DNA of 64,000 nt, from contig NC_090167.1 of NCBI RefSeq assembly GCF_017916325.1, forward strand, positions 104,501 to 168,500, given 5' to 3'. The notes beneath the pieces are model-generated. The model was not told where the DNA came from and made no database searches. It saw only the letters and a program-made list of their open reading frames with translations. Within the stretch, counting starts at the first letter, position 1. Every line of letters starts with the position of its first letter. The stretch is from Leishmania martiniquensis (lineage: Eukaryota; Euglenozoa; Kinetoplastea; Trypanosomatida; Trypanosomatidae). Shown piece after piece: positions 29,278 through 40,676 of the stretch. The position numbers and the translations under genes are program-made.

Positions 29278-31235
29278 CTTGAAGCTGTGCGGAGGAGGGA
29301 TGAATGGAAACGAAAAGGCGGTATGCTTGTCGGTGTAGAAGCGAGCGGCAAAGAAAAACGCTCTTCGCAACGTGGTTTCCCCTCTCCTCTCTCCTCCTCT
29401 TCCTCACATCGCCCGTTTCCTCGTCTCTCTCGGCGAAGCAGCCGCCGCTAAGAGCTCCACCAATGATCTGCGTGTGTGCGTGTGCGCGCGTTTTGGGCGC
29501 AGATGGCACAGCAGGGAGAAAGGGTGCACGCGTGAGCGAGGTAGAAACTTCAACAGACTCCCCTAAAGTAAAGAGAGGGGGGAGGTAATCCGTAGGCAGA
29601 TTGATCCCTGTCCTGTTGCTTCACCGCGAGCCCAAACGCTTCCTCCTTTAGACACTTTTGCGTTCTTGATTACGCGTGCAGTATCGCTCGGCAAAGGTTA
29701 CCCGGTGAAAGCCCCCACCACTCCAGTACAAGATAGACTTGAACAGCAAAAAGGAAAAGATATGAAAAGAAGGGCGGAGGCGGGAGGGAAGAACATGCGC
29801 GCATGATTATACACGCCCGTAAGCGTGCGCACATAAGAGCGCACATCCGTGCAGGACTTGCATGAGAACCGCAAAGAGGGACGTGAGGGGCACAACTCTG
29901 CGCGCTGGAGGCATGAAGCGTACGTGCGCTGCGCATCGCCCTCGAGACTCTCGCACGCGACGTGAATGAGCGCCGGGCTGCAGCGGTGGAGCCTAAAAGT
30001 TGTCCGTTCCCTTTCGCGACTTACAGAGACGCTGCTGCCCTGTCACTGACCCAGCTCCCTCTCCCTCCATCCTGGTGGTGGAGACAAAGAGGAAACGACC
30101 ACATAAATGGTGCCGGGGGAGGAGGGCGACAAGGAGGGGAAGAAGAGCGCAACGCCAGCAAGTGGCACGGCCAGTATGCATGACAACAGGCAGGCCCTTG
30201 TTTTGTCGGGGGTGGGGGAGGAGGGGGTGTGTTGTGCTTCGGATTGCTCCCGGAAAGTCGGGGAATGGAGCGAGTTGAGAGTGAAAAAGAGGAGGCGATG
30301 TACAAGAGTGAAAAGGGTGATACCAATGCAGAAGAAAGTGTCCACTGCCCATCCCCTGTCTCTCATCCACACCGTGAGGAGGGTGATAGGGACAGAACGA
30401 AATCGAAACAGAGAGTGTGGTGGAAAGGGAAGCGGCGGTATCTATACATGACACTCTCCGACGAGAGACGAAGACGAAGACAAAGGGGGGAAGAGAGGTG
30501 AAGGGAGGGGTCCTTCGAAAAGTGAAAAGAAGGCGCGCCATAGACGCTCGTGCACACACACACACACATGTGCTTTTCTGTACATACCACGAGTGCACTC
30601 TGAGTGCCGTGGCCGCAGGCAGTGTGTGTGGGGGGGGGGACGAAGACCCTACAAGAAGAAAGGAGAAAGAAAGGACGGCGACGCGGGTGGGGCGGCGGCG
30701 TGTGGGTGTCGTGCGTCCTCGTGACACCAAGCTAGCAAGAACAGAAGCAAAAAAGGGAAGAGCACGTCCCTCCCCCTCAGACCAAGCACGAAGCAAGGGC
30801 AACAGAGTCGCGCCGATGGCTTGGAAAAAGAGCTGATTTTGGGTGTGAACGCCAGTGTCCGCATGAGGCACCCTTACGAATGGCAAAGTGCAAGCAATAC
30901 GGGCAGAAGTGACTGAAAAAGCTCTCCGATTGCTAGGCCGCCAGTGGGCCTGGGGTGTCCGCGAAGGGCAGCGGAGGGGTGCCGAATACCTGTCGGCTTG
31001 CGGTGTGGCAAAGAGTCCCTGCTTTTCGTATACGCCGCTGCGGTAGTCTGCCCGCCCCCACCCCCTCCTCGCTTGCGGGTCTGAGTAAACGCGCGCAGAA
31101 GCGTCTGTTCAAGTCGTGCGCTTTCCCCTCTCTCGCATGCCCTCTCTTGCTGCCACAGCCCTTTCTGCCGTCTCTGGGAAAAATCGGGAGCGCTCAGAGC
31201 AAGTGACATGGTAAACCAAGAGAGTTGGATGCGCT
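29278..31235 (-). other. Intergenic spacer, 2.0 kb
   Basis: Between Cys-rich paralogue A and the BART-domain gene. A putative acceptor for the BART gene is the pyrimidine tract at 29290-29319 with AG at 29286-29285. A 297-residue minus-strand frame (29993-30886) is made of Phe/Ser/Pro/Leu-rich pyrimidine-tract sequence and is not supported as a gene. Confidence 0.55.
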
Positions 31236-32654
31236 TTAATACGCAGAGGCCGCCTTGTTGAAGCGGCTGGCCGTCTCCTCATACACGCGTTTGCTGTTCT
31301 CCTTCATCTTCTGCTGGAACTCAGCAAAGCGCCTCATGTCCAGCTCGCGCTTCTGGTTCGTTGTCATCCACATCGCCGTCGAAGAGCTGTAGGCCGGCTG
31401 CTCCGGCGCGGCAGGTGCTGCGGCCACCGCGTCAGCCCTTTGTTCGTTTGCCGCGTTCTGCAAACTCGCGTTAGATGAGGCCGTGTCGATCTTGACGGTG
31501 CGCTCAGCCTTGCCAGACTTTGCTGCGGCTTGCGGTGCCGCCTCCGTCGCGAAACCGGTGTCGTAAACGTTGTAAGTGCTGCCAGGGAACTGCAGCTCCG
31601 CATCCACCGTCTCCTCTCTGCCGATGTTGTTGTTAAAAGTGGCGCGAAAGCGGGCAGACTGGTTGCCCCCAGTACTTCCGCTCGCTTGCCTCAGTGATGA
31701 AACCGGCAGGAACACCATGCCAGTCCCGTATGGGTGGGCGTTGTAGCTGGGCAGGCGGCTCTTGTTCCCAGACACGAGAGCGGGATCAACCGCGGACGCG
31801 TCATACGTCCCGTCAAAGCCGCGCGGCGCGGTAGTGCCGAACTTGATGCCTTCCTCCGGGTTGATAACCTTGCCAGTGAGGCCGAACGCCACGGAACCGT
31901 GAGGGGCGGCGCTGAGGTGGCGCGCCTGCACGTCCACATCCAGGCAGTGGCCACACACGTGCGGCCGGTTTTCACAGTTGTTTATCATCTCTCGCGTCTT
32001 CTTCTTCTGCGTGTGTATCAGCTGGCGCAGCCTGTAGACCTGTTTGTGACTCAGCGGCTCTGAAGAAGCAGCGGAGTCCTCCTCCACAATGTCTTTGATG
32101 CCCTTCAGCATGACGTGAAGGTCGTGCTCCGCAGAGCAGCGCGAGGCCGGCGTGGCGGCGCCGTTGCTGAGGGACTGCTGCGGAGAGCCCTTCGACGAGG
32201 GCCGTGTCGATGCTGGGGATTCGGAGTGCGGTGCCGAGATCGGCTCCTCCTCCTCATCAGGGAGGCCCAGGGCACGCCGCTGCGCACGTAGCGCCGCCTC
32301 TTCGCGCAGGCGATTCTTGTGCTCGAGCAGCACGAGCTCCTGCAGGCGGTCGCGCCGACGGACCGGAACCAGTTCCGCCGTGAGCGCCAGCTCCTTCGCC
32401 TCCTGGCGCTTCATGCTGCTCAGGAGCTGCTCGTCGGGGATGAACTTCCCCGCATTCTTGGAGCTGTCCAAAAATGCCTTCGCGCGAAGGCTTTGGCGGA
32501 GACTCTTCATGTACAGCTCATCCTTCGACATACCAGGGCGGTCCAACGACTCCATGGCAGCCCACATAGATGTGCCATTGTTGCAGGACCTCTCCTGCGG
32601 CTTCTGCGCACAGTAGGTGCACTGGCAGTACGCATGGCATTGGTCTCGGATCAT
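31236..32654 (-). CDS. Cys-rich N-terminus family protein, paralogue A
   Basis: 472 residues from the ATG at 32654 (MIRDQC). The frame upstream reads low-complexity spacer. The N-terminus carries C10-Q-C12-T-Y-C15, the same C.C..C spacing at the same residue numbers as in paralogue B, which supports the chosen start. A charged helix follows (about 80-130, LLEHKNRLREEAALRAQRR), a disordered stretch, a second helix with a short Cys pair (HVCGHC, 232-237), and the shared motif SYNAHPYGTGMVFLP (303-317). Near the C-terminus MTTNQKRELDMRRFAEFQQK (430-449) resembles the C-terminal motif of paralogue C. No known domain is recognised. The Cys cluster could bind a metal or be acylated; this is inference only. 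Confidence 0.78.
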   Translation of the reverse strand: MIRDQCHAYCQCTYCAQKPQERSCNNGTSMWAAMESLDRPGMSKDELYMKSLRQSLRAKAFLDSSKNAGKFIPDEQLLSSMKRQEAKELALTAELVPVRRRDRLQELVLLEHKNRLREEAALRAQRRALGLPDEEEEPISAPHSESPASTRPSSKGSPQQSLSNGAATPASRCSAEHDLHVMLKGIKDIVEEDSAASSEPLSHKQVYRLRQLIHTQKKKTREMINNCENRPHVCGHCLDVDVQARHLSAAPHGSVAFGLTGKVINPEEGIKFGTTAPRGFDGTYDASAVDPALVSGNKSRLPSYNAHPYGTGMVFLPVSSLRQASGSTGGNQSARFRATFNNNIGREETVDAELQFPGSTYNVYDTGFATEAAPQAAAKSGKAERTVKIDTASSNASLQNAANEQRADAVAAAPAAPEQPAYSSSTAMWMTTNQKRELDMRRFAEFQQKMKENSKRVYEETASRFNKAASAY

Positions 32655-33877
32655 CGCTTTCGGCCAATGCAAGAGTGACGTGCAGGTGAAGTGAGAGGGG
32701 GAGGGGGTGGCGACAGCAAGCAGCAGAGAGCGAGCGAAGCGCGGTAGCACGGAAGAGTTCCTTCGAGAGAACAGCAAAGTGAAGAGGCTGCACGGCGCGG
32801 TATCTGTAACAGAGGAGATATTCTGGTGGAAAGTGCCGTTAGTGATTTGAAGTGCGTGTACGGATGTGCGTGTGCGTGGGAGTCTGCGGAACAAGGGTGG
32901 TGGCAAGAAGAAATGCTGTAGCAGAGAAAAGCGAGGAGACGCAGGGCCGACTTGGCGCTAGCGCAAGAGTGAGGGGAGGACCAAGTCGGCCGGCAAGAAG
33001 TACCCGGCGCCATCCACACCCGCAATAGACGGGAAAAAGACGGCTGCGCTCAGAAACTTGATGGTAGACAGACACGTTTCGCTTCACTGACTGGGCCTCC
33101 GCCGCGCTGCAGGAGGGGCGCGAAGCGGTGCACGCACCGTATACAGCATATGCCTTCGTGTCGCCCCTATGCGCCGGACTCATTCCGCATATATGCAAAC
33201 ATCGCGGCGCACCAATGGAGCTGAGGGCCCATGTCGTGATGCTTCGCAGTGCCGGCAGGCCCATGCGTTGTTCGTGGACGCCGCCTCGTAAAGTTGAAAC
33301 TTTGAGCATCGCACTCTTCTTTCTTTTTTCAGTCGATTTCGTGCGCGCGATGGGTCGGAGGAGCACAGCATGGAATGCTGGCAGACGAACTGGCAAAGGC
33401 AAAAAAGAAAAAAAGAGGTCAGCGACGGGCATACCGCAGCGTGCGGCAGTACAGATAAGAGGCCGGGGAAGGGCGGCAGTAAAACGAAGCAAACGACTAC
33501 GTCATCTATGCTACATGAGCGAGCACCACGAGGGACAGGAGAAAAAGGCATACAGGCACGGATGCACATAGACCACCGTGCGTGTCTGTCTCTGACCTTT
33601 GCGGACTTGGTGGAGAGAAGAAGTGTTGTGAAAGAACGGGGAAGGTGAACGAACGAAAGGAATCAGCGCATGAAAGCAAAGATGAGAAGGGCGAAAGGGG
33701 ATGTCTGAGTCTGCCCGTGTGCGTCAGCTTCTCTTCTGTGTACATCGAACACGTGTGAAGGGCGAAGAGGAGGCGTCTGAGGAAGCAGAGATGAGAAGCG
33801 CAAGACGAAGGGACATGCAAACGCACACCTCCACACGGTTTGGGTGGAGAGCGCCAGAGCAAGAGCCGCAGAGGAGC
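32655..33877 (-). other. Intergenic spacer
   Basis: Between paralogues B and A. A 217-residue minus-strand frame (32839-33492) overlaps the likely 5' UTR of paralogue A and has spacer-like composition. No gene supported. Confidence 0.55.
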
Positions 33878-34978
33878 TCAGTCGTACGCTGCGTAGGTCG
33901 CTTGCCCCTCCACGGCTGCCGCCGCAGCTGCGGCGCCAGGAGAAAGCATGGGCGGACGCTTGGAGCTGTCAGCACCTGCAGTAGCGCTGCCCTCCACTAC
34001 CAACGTATTCGAGTCCATCGTCGAAGGTTGCGGCTTAGCAGCTAACTGCACCTTTGGTACCCACACAAGACCGGCGCCGCGGGGGTGAGCGTAACTCGTG
34101 CGAATCTGCGCCAGTGACGAGCCAAACGCATTCGGCTCTGTCCCGCTGTTCGCCTTACCGGTGGTAGCGACGCTCTCTGCCGTGGGAGTCTCGGCCATAC
34201 CGTGTTGGTGCAGCAACTTCTGTAGTGCCCGGCGGTTGCCGGTGTTGATCGGGTCCGCGGTCACCTTGCGCACATCGTCCATGGTGTCCTGCAGAAGGTG
34301 AGAGGAATGGCACTGTGCCGGTGGCTCGGCGGGGCAATCGAGCGCCATCGCGTAGGCGTCGTGGATCGTACGAGCGCCCGACCGGAAGCTGCCCTCGCCC
34401 GGGACAACTCCGCGGAGGCTCGCGTTACCAGACTCCGGAAGCCCCGCCATGCCAGCCTTAGAGCTGCTCATGTAGTCCTCTGGTAGCGGCCTCGGGCAGC
34501 GCCCGCTCTCGCCCGCCGCGCTCCGCTTGAGGCGTTCCGCTTCCATCGTCGCCCGCGTCCGGGTTTTATACTCCAGCATGAGAAGACGCTCAAGAGCGTC
34601 AAGCTCCGCCGCCTCGCGGGCCTCACGCTGCTCCGCCGTCTCCTTTACCGAGTCGTTTGCGCCGGCTGTCTGCGAGACACCAGGCCCCGTCGCACGTGAG
34701 GAGCTGTTTCGAATTGTGTACCGGTTCCCTTCAGGCACGCCATTGCGACCGCGGGAAGCGTTGAGGGCTGTCTGATTGACCGGCGCCGGGTACTCGGGAT
34801 CGAAGGAGGGGGCATCGCCCGACTCCTTGCGGTGGCAGTTGCACATGCAACCGTCACGCTGCATCGCTCCACTGCGCTGGAAGGCTGCCTGGCTGACCGC
34901 CAGCTTCTTTGCGTTGACGGACCGGCGGCTGCAGCAGAAGTCGCACCCGCAATGATGCTTCGGATAGGTGCTCTGCAT
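33878..34978 (-). CDS. Cys-rich N-terminus family protein, paralogue B
   Basis: 366 residues from the ATG at 34978 (MQSTYP); upstream frame to 35281 is Phe/Ser/Pro-rich spacer. The N-terminus has C10-G-C12-D-F-C15-C16, and a second cluster CMCNC at 44-48. A charged helix (about 115-155, LERLLMLEYKTRTRATMEAE) aligns with that of paralogue A. So does TMDDVRKVTADPINTGNRRA (232-251) with A's KDIVEEDSAASSEPLSHKQ. The shared motif SYAHPRGAGLVWVP is at 295-308. The tail is Ala-rich. It lies next to paralogue A in the same orientation, as expected for an old tandem duplication. Function unknown. Confidence 0.76.
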   Translation of the reverse strand: MQSTYPKHHCGCDFCCSRRSVNAKKLAVSQAAFQRSGAMQRDGCMCNCHRKESGDAPSFDPEYPAPVNQTALNASRGRNGVPEGNRYTIRNSSSRATGPGVSQTAGANDSVKETAEQREAREAAELDALERLLMLEYKTRTRATMEAERLKRSAAGESGRCPRPLPEDYMSSSKAGMAGLPESGNASLRGVVPGEGSFRSGARTIHDAYAMALDCPAEPPAQCHSSHLLQDTMDDVRKVTADPINTGNRRALQKLLHQHGMAETPTAESVATTGKANSGTEPNAFGSSLAQIRTSYAHPRGAGLVWVPKVQLAAKPQPSTMDSNTLVVEGSATAGADSSKRPPMLSPGAAAAAAAVEGQATYAAYD

Positions 34979-35808
34979 GGCACTGGGAGGAGTGCGGGTA
35001 GTTGCGTGGCGGGGAAGTGTGCTCTTGGAGGCGTGCGTGGCGTAAAGCAGGCCGAGTGTAAAACTGGGGAAAAAAGAGAGTGCGAATAATGACAAAAAAG
35101 TGCGATATGCCCTGCCCGCGGCGCACAATGAGAGAGAGAGAGGGAGAGGAGGGGGGAATGATGAGATGGGGTCCGGTGGCTCCGCGATGCAGTGCGACGC
35201 GCCATCCGATAGGCCGCTTGTCAGTTCGAGAAGGAACGAGAACTGAGAGGCTCGGTGACCAAGCGAGCATTGCGCATTCACGCTTTAGGGCAAAGAGTCG
35301 CCTGCGCGCACTCGCAATCGCAACGGCAACCGCATGGAAAGCGGGGGAGCGGGGGGGGTCTCCAAAAGTACATGCGATTTAAACAGCGCTTTGACAAATA
35401 CAGACGCGAAAGATGGCACCGCTTCCGCTCGCTCCCCTTTGGTTCTCCACACCAACGATACACACATGCGCAGCAATAGGAGCATGGAAATAAAGCGAAA
35501 AGGTATGGGCATCAACACAGCCACGGCATATGCACAGGGTCTCCTGCGCGCCGCCGCGCCTTCTCCTCGACTGATGTCACCTCGCTTTCACGCACGAGTA
35601 CGCATGGCAGCCGCCGCTCACCCCCCTCTCCACCCAAGAGAGTGAAGGGCGGGATGCGCGGTACAGCCACATGGATACGAAAAAGACGGCAAGGACACCG
35701 AGGTTAAATGCACAAACCTACACAAAAGCGCAGTGCACTCAAGATGTATGCACCCTGAGCTGCTCGGGCTCACTGGTCCCGTTTACTCGCGCCGCTGCAA
35801 TGAAATCC
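34979..35808 (-). other. Intergenic spacer
   Basis: Between SEY1 and paralogue B. Purine-rich plus strand near 35120-35155 would be a pyrimidine tract on the transcribed strand and a possible acceptor for paralogue B. No gene. Confidence 0.5.
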
Positions 35809-38499
35809 TCAATCCAGCTTGCGAGCGGCGCGGTGGCGCAACGTGGCTGGGGCAGCTGGCACCGTGGTACTGCCCAACATCGGATCCGTGTGTGCGGAAA
35901 GAGCCTCGACAGGGGCCGTCTCCCTCTCGCTCGTGGCAGCAGCGTCGCGGTTTCCTGCTGCGCGCTCCTGGCGAGGGCCTTCCCCACTATCGAGCAGAGG
36001 GCGCACCAGCGTGCTCAGAGTATGAATCACCGTCTTCGCCGGTATCACAATGCTGGACGGCCCCGTCTCCTCGAACGCGTGCCACTGCGACACAAAGAAC
36101 TGCTGGAAGAATACGGCGCAGATGACCCCCACGAGCAATAGAAGGGCAGGCGAGGTGAGCACGTAGAGCAGCTCGTTCCAGCCCAAAATGAAGAGAGCCG
36201 GAATGACCCAAGCGGGAAGGCGCTGGTTGCCCGCCTCGACAGCGCGCAGCTGCAGCTGTGCCGTGAAGTCGCATTTCTGCTTGTAAAGCTCGTAAGCGCG
36301 CATAATGCCTTGCTGGCTGAGCAGCACACAGTCCGCTGCGACGCCAGCCTCTTCGCCGCCGTCGGCTGACGACACGGGAACTTCGTAGGGGTACGTGGGG
36401 GCCGCGTCAAGCGTGCTGTAGCTCAGGTAGAAGGCTGCCTCGGCATCGTTGTCTTCAAACACGATGCGGCGTCGGTCGTACCTCAGACGGCGAGCAGAGC
36501 GACTCTGCGGCTGCGCCTCAGCCGCGGCGGTGTCAAGGTCATCGACGTCGCCCGACGCCGCTACCAGCTTTAACCGGAAGTAGAAAAGGCTCCCCAACAC
36601 GATCAGACCCGCCTGCACCGCTGCGGGCACTGCTTTCTGCAGGCCCTTGGTGGTGGCGAAGAAGCGGACGGTGCCGTCAGTGTTGTGCGTAAGGCTGCGC
36701 TCGAAGCCGCTGTGCATCGTATCACAAGCGCTGTCAGCCATAGATACCAGGCGAGACTTCACCTTGCGAAAGAGCGCATCTGTGACGATGTTCAGCACGC
36801 TGAGCCGCGCAGTGGGGTCCTCGGCAACAAGAGCGGCGTAGCGTCCGTAGAGGTGGGCGCGCGGCGGCATTGAAGCCACCTCCGTCACCAACTTATCGAC
36901 CTGGCTGCTGAGTGTGCACCAGAAACTCTGAACAAGATTTCGGCACGTCTGCGAGTCCATGCGCTGTGCCTCCACAAGGTGCGCCGAAGCAAGTGACTGC
37001 ACTGCCGGTCGGTCCTCGTCCCCCGTCTTTGCAGCCTCTGCGACGCTGAGAGGCAGTGCCTGTGCCGCCTTGAGGAGCTGGCGAACGCTTTCCTCCACGG
37101 CGGTCAGCGCACGCGACTCAGTGTTCGACAGGACTTCCGCAGCGATAGCCTTCGACTGCCGATTCAACACCTGCATGGAAGCATCCAGCAGATCCGCCTC
37201 AAACTCACTCGCGTACTGCCCCACCACGCCGCTGTTGTAAAGCTTGGTCTGCCGGTGAAAAGAAGTTAGGCGAGTCTCCATCTCTTCGTCCAGCACCCTC
37301 GACAATCCTTGCAACACCTCGCCACGCATCAGTCTGTCCTCATAGTACCGAGCAAAGCTTCGGAACGTTTCGAGCTCCTGCTCCCTCACCTCCTTGCATC
37401 GGTGCTGCGCAAGCATCTCACGCTGTGTCGGAATGTCCAAGTCCTTACTCGTGCGGATCGCTTTCCAGCAGCTCGTCAGGTATGCCGGCAGACCTTCGAG
37501 TGGCACGCCGCGAAGCATGGCACAGTGGGCGAAGAGGTAGTCGGGACACCGACTGTCACCGAACCATTTCCGTAGCGTCTCCACGGAGGTCATGAAGTCC
37601 TTCTTCTGCAGCCTGTAGTGGGGCATCACATAGTACGTCAAGCGAAAGAGAGCATCGATGCCGGCGCACTCGAACCGAGCTGGCCGGGAGATGTTTTCCC
37701 AAATCGTGTCGAAGGACTTGCGCACCGTCGAGAGGCTTGGCGCCGGGTCGTCCTCGGTGAAATCACGTAGAACAATAAGCAGAGTTGGCTTCTCATCCGC
37801 CTCGTAGTTCTCGTGGCTGAAGAGCTGCAGATTAACCTCGAAGATGGTGCGCAGAAGGCTCAGGTTAGCGGCGTTGAAGCGGCCAACATCAACGGCCCAC
37901 ATGTTGATGATGAGTGTGTCGGCAATGCTCAGCCCAAAGAGGGAGAGCTGACGCTCGAAGCACTGGTCTTCGCCCCGCTCGAGTCCGTCTGTGCCTTCAA
38001 AGTCTAACACCAACAAAGGAGGCCCAGGCAGCGGGACATCAGCCTCAACATCCGCAGCGCCCTTGGCCACGGCGGCACCAGCAGTGCTGCGGCAAGAGTC
38101 GCGGTCCGCGGCGCTAGAGCCCAGCTGAGCTTGATCAAGAGCCGCTCCGCGGTCTTCGAACCCAATGAGCGTGGGGTCGGCGCGAGCCATAAACGCGCCC
38201 TTCGTCGTCTGGCCACGTCGCACCGTCTCGTCAAGCATTTGGAAATCTGTGCCGAAGAGATGATTCAACAGCGTGGACTTGCCGCTGCTTTGCCCGCCAA
38301 AGACGCCGACAACGTGGTAGTTCATGCCGACGGCCTTGAGCACGGCGTCGCCGTCGCAGTCGGCCGGTGTGGTCGAGCCGCGCCTCGGTGAGACGCTGGG
38401 TGCCATAATGGTGGTCAGGTACTCCGTGAGCCGCTTCTCGGGTTGGAGATGGCCATCACTGTCGACAAGATGAAGGTTCATGGGTCCGCTCGATCGCAC
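35809..38499 (-). CDS. SEY1: SEY1/RHD3 (atlastin-like) ER-fusion GTPase
   Basis: 896 residues; the ATG at 38481 ([10 protein letters not shown]) is an equally good start. GTPase motifs: P-loop GGQSSGKS (68-75), switch I Thr in GQTTKG (96-101), switch II DFEGTDG (166-172), and a LRDF motif for base recognition. About 45 residues (roughly 113-158, Ala/Asp/Ser-rich) are inserted between switch I and switch II and are not usual for the family. A helical bundle follows. Hydrophobic segments occur near residue 620 ([12 protein letters not shown]) and at about 775-815 (a paired span with GWNELLYVL), then a polar tail. Known role: Sey1p, RHD3 and atlastins fuse ER tubules through GTP-driven dimerisation. 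It is inserted between Cys-rich paralogues B and C. Confidence 0.93.
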   Translation of the reverse strand: MRSSGPMNLHLVDSDGHLQPEKRLTEYLTTIMAPSVSPRRGSTTPADCDGDAVLKAVGMNYHVVGVFGGQSSGKSTLLNHLFGTDFQMLDETVRRGQTTKGAFMARADPTLIGFEDRGAALDQAQLGSSAADRDSCRSTAGAAVAKGAADVEADVPLPGPPLLVLDFEGTDGLERGEDQCFERQLSLFGLSIADTLIINMWAVDVGRFNAANLSLLRTIFEVNLQLFSHENYEADEKPTLLIVLRDFTEDDPAPSLSTVRKSFDTIWENISRPARFECAGIDALFRLTYYVMPHYRLQKKDFMTSVETLRKWFGDSRCPDYLFAHCAMLRGVPLEGLPAYLTSCWKAIRTSKDLDIPTQREMLAQHRCKEVREQELETFRSFARYYEDRLMRGEVLQGLSRVLDEEMETRLTSFHRQTKLYNSGVVGQYASEFEADLLDASMQVLNRQSKAIAAEVLSNTESRALTAVEESVRQLLKAAQALPLSVAEAAKTGDEDRPAVQSLASAHLVEAQRMDSQTCRNLVQSFWCTLSSQVDKLVTEVASMPPRAHLYGRYAALVAEDPTARLSVLNIVTDALFRKVKSRLVSMADSACDTMHSGFERSLTHNTDGTVRFFATTKGLQKAVPAAVQAGLIVLGSLFYFRLKLVAASGDVDDLDTAAAEAQPQSRSARRLRYDRRRIVFEDNDAEAAFYLSYSTLDAAPTYPYEVPVSSADGGEEAGVAADCVLLSQQGIMRAYELYKQKCDFTAQLQLRAVEAGNQRLPAWVIPALFILGWNELLYVLTSPALLLLVGVICAVFFQQFFVSQWHAFEETGPSSIVIPAKTVIHTLSTLVRPLLDSGEGPRQERAAGNRDAAATSERETAPVEALSAHTDPMLGSTTVPAAPATLRHRAARKLD

Positions 38500-40676
38500 C
38501 GGGGGCGGCGAGGAGGACGGAAATGAAGGAGTTGAGGGCAGCTGCCCGCGTAAAGAGGTTGGCGACTACTTCGAGGAGAGCAGCCGTTCAGGGCGAGGTG
38601 ACGTACAATCAGCGACTGTTGGAAAGGGGAAAGAAGAACAGAGCGAGATGGAATGGGCCAAAAAAAAGAAGACGTGAGTGTCGGTGAGAAGACAACGAGG
38701 CGACGTACGCCTGCGGATGACGCTGCTCTTCAGTAGGCGAGAGTTCCTTTAGGGCTGAGCTGCGAAGAACGTTTTCGCTGCTTCAGATGAGATCAGCGCT
38801 GACAAAGATAAATTTGAAGGAGACACACGAAAGCCGTGGAGAGAGAGAGCGATGAAAAGAAAGGCGGGCGGAGATGGCCGCGCGACCGCCGTAGCCGCGT
38901 TCCCGATGAAGCGGAACTTCCCCCCTTTCCCTTCTTCTGCTCCTCCGACACGCACTCGCGTGTGAGTGTGTGAAGGAAAGTTTGTGTGTGCGCGCGCGCG
39001 GATTGCGGCGAAGGGAGCAGCCCGAAAGAAGACGAGATGGACTAAGGAGCTTCAGATGATGCCGTTGATGCCTGCGCGCGTCTTCAGGTGTGTATGTACT
39101 TATATGGAAGTGTCCTTCGAAGCAACAGCAGCAGCAGCAGCGAGGGGTCAGGTGAAAAGAGAAGGGGCAGGAATAGATGCAGCGAGTGGGCGCATCGACA
39201 GCGCGCGCTGAGAGGCAGGTAAGACACCTCAGAAAGTGTAGCGGAGAGAAGGGATAAGGAACTGGAGAGGGGAGGGGAGGGGAGCATGAGCACAATACTC
39301 AGCGAATAACAATGAGACAGCATGAGACACGAGTACGTGGGCGTTTTTTGTTTTCAGAGCATTGCGCCCGCCGCTCACGTGCACCACGGACAGCCTGTGA
39401 ACTGGCATCCTCCCCCCACACACACACACTGGTGTGCTACTCACATTTATGCGAGGCACAGTCGGGGGAGGGGGGCGCAGGAGAGGAGGAAAGAGGTCTT
39501 GGGTCTATCGGACACAGAGCAGTGTCGAACTTCCCGGCAGCCACTCGCTGAGGCATGCTTTGAATGCGTTCACGACGGTGTGGAAGCGAACGAGATAGTA
39601 TACAACACATTCATGTCAACGAGGTACACGAGCACGTCTATGGAAAGGGTACGAAAAAAAAAGTAAACCAAAGAAAAGGTGCACGAGATCGCGTGCGCAT
39701 GCATATGGGGTGGAGTAAGACAGTACGAGGAGAGGGCGAGGCACGGCCGCGAGCAGTGATGCCCGGGAACATGACGAAAAAAGAGGGGAGGGCGTCCGTA
39801 TGCATGGGTGTGGGTGTGTAAGTGTCAGTGTAGAGAGGAGGAGGACGACGAGGGAGGGGGCGCATGCCTGACTCAGTGTATGCAAGGCCTTGAGGGGTGG
39901 CGTATGGCACCTCATCTTGGAGAGGGAGAGATGAGAGAAAGCTCAGAGCCACGAAAGGGCACAGCGTCGAACATGCAGCACAAGTGCACAAAAGAAGGAT
40001 AAAAAATATGTACGCAAACTGGACGCGCTGCGAATCGGCGCGGTACCCGCTCCTCCTCCTCCCCCCTCCCTGCATGCGCGCGTGTGCGCCAAGAAAAAGG
40101 CGCGCGAGAGCGTCCTCTCGCACGAGGCAAGGAGCCAGCACGCGCATGAGAGCAGAAACGAGTGAAATCCTACGCCCGCTGCGTCTGCCGCACTCCACGA
40201 GCTCCGCTGTAGATGTGTGTGCCGCCTGTGGGTTAAAGAGTGTCGGCGGCTGACACCCCCTCTCCCGCCCACTCTGCACAAAGATGACGACAGAACATCA
40301 CAGCGAGAGAAAAAGCAATGCGCATAAGCATGGCAAAGAGGCTCGTGTGTGCCTCTCTGGGCAGGAAGCCCGATGGCAACGGGTAACGGGGAGGGGGAGG
40401 AAGAAGCGACCACATGCACGCACGGGCCTCGTTTGTTTCGGATCGCGTACCGATGGATCAGAGCGGTGGCGCCGCAGGAGGGCAGAAATTTCACAGCACT
40501 CGAGGAGGTATACGACGGGGGAGTGAGTGAGATGAAAGGAAGTGCGACAGGGTAATGGCGCGTTGAAAGCCGCGCCCACAGCCCTCAGGTGGGGACTGAA
40601 GATACCCCATACGGGCAATCTCACTGCGAAAAAATGGCTGACGTGGCAAGGCGCAGCCAAATCTCGGCCTCGCAGA
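38500..40676 (-). other. Intergenic spacer, 2.2 kb
   Basis: Between Cys-rich paralogue C and SEY1. Several minus-strand frames of 170-213 residues (38783-39295, 39638-40279, 39943-40494) overlap in different frames and are Ser/Cys/Pro/Leu-rich. None looks like a protein. Tracts of A or G on the plus strand, such as 39650-39665, are frequent. Confidence 0.55.
38616..38639 (-). promoter_or_regulatory. Putative trans-splice acceptor for SEY1
   Basis: The transcribed strand reads a TTC/TTTCCCC-rich tract (opposite 38619-38639) ending in AACAG with AG at 38617-38616. This gives a 5' UTR of about 115-135 nt. Confidence 0.4.

Noticed and set aside
29993..30886. 297-residue minus-strand frame between the BART gene and paralogue A
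   Set aside because: Phe/Ser/Pro/Leu composition from pyrimidine tracts and overlapping similar frames; typical of spacers.
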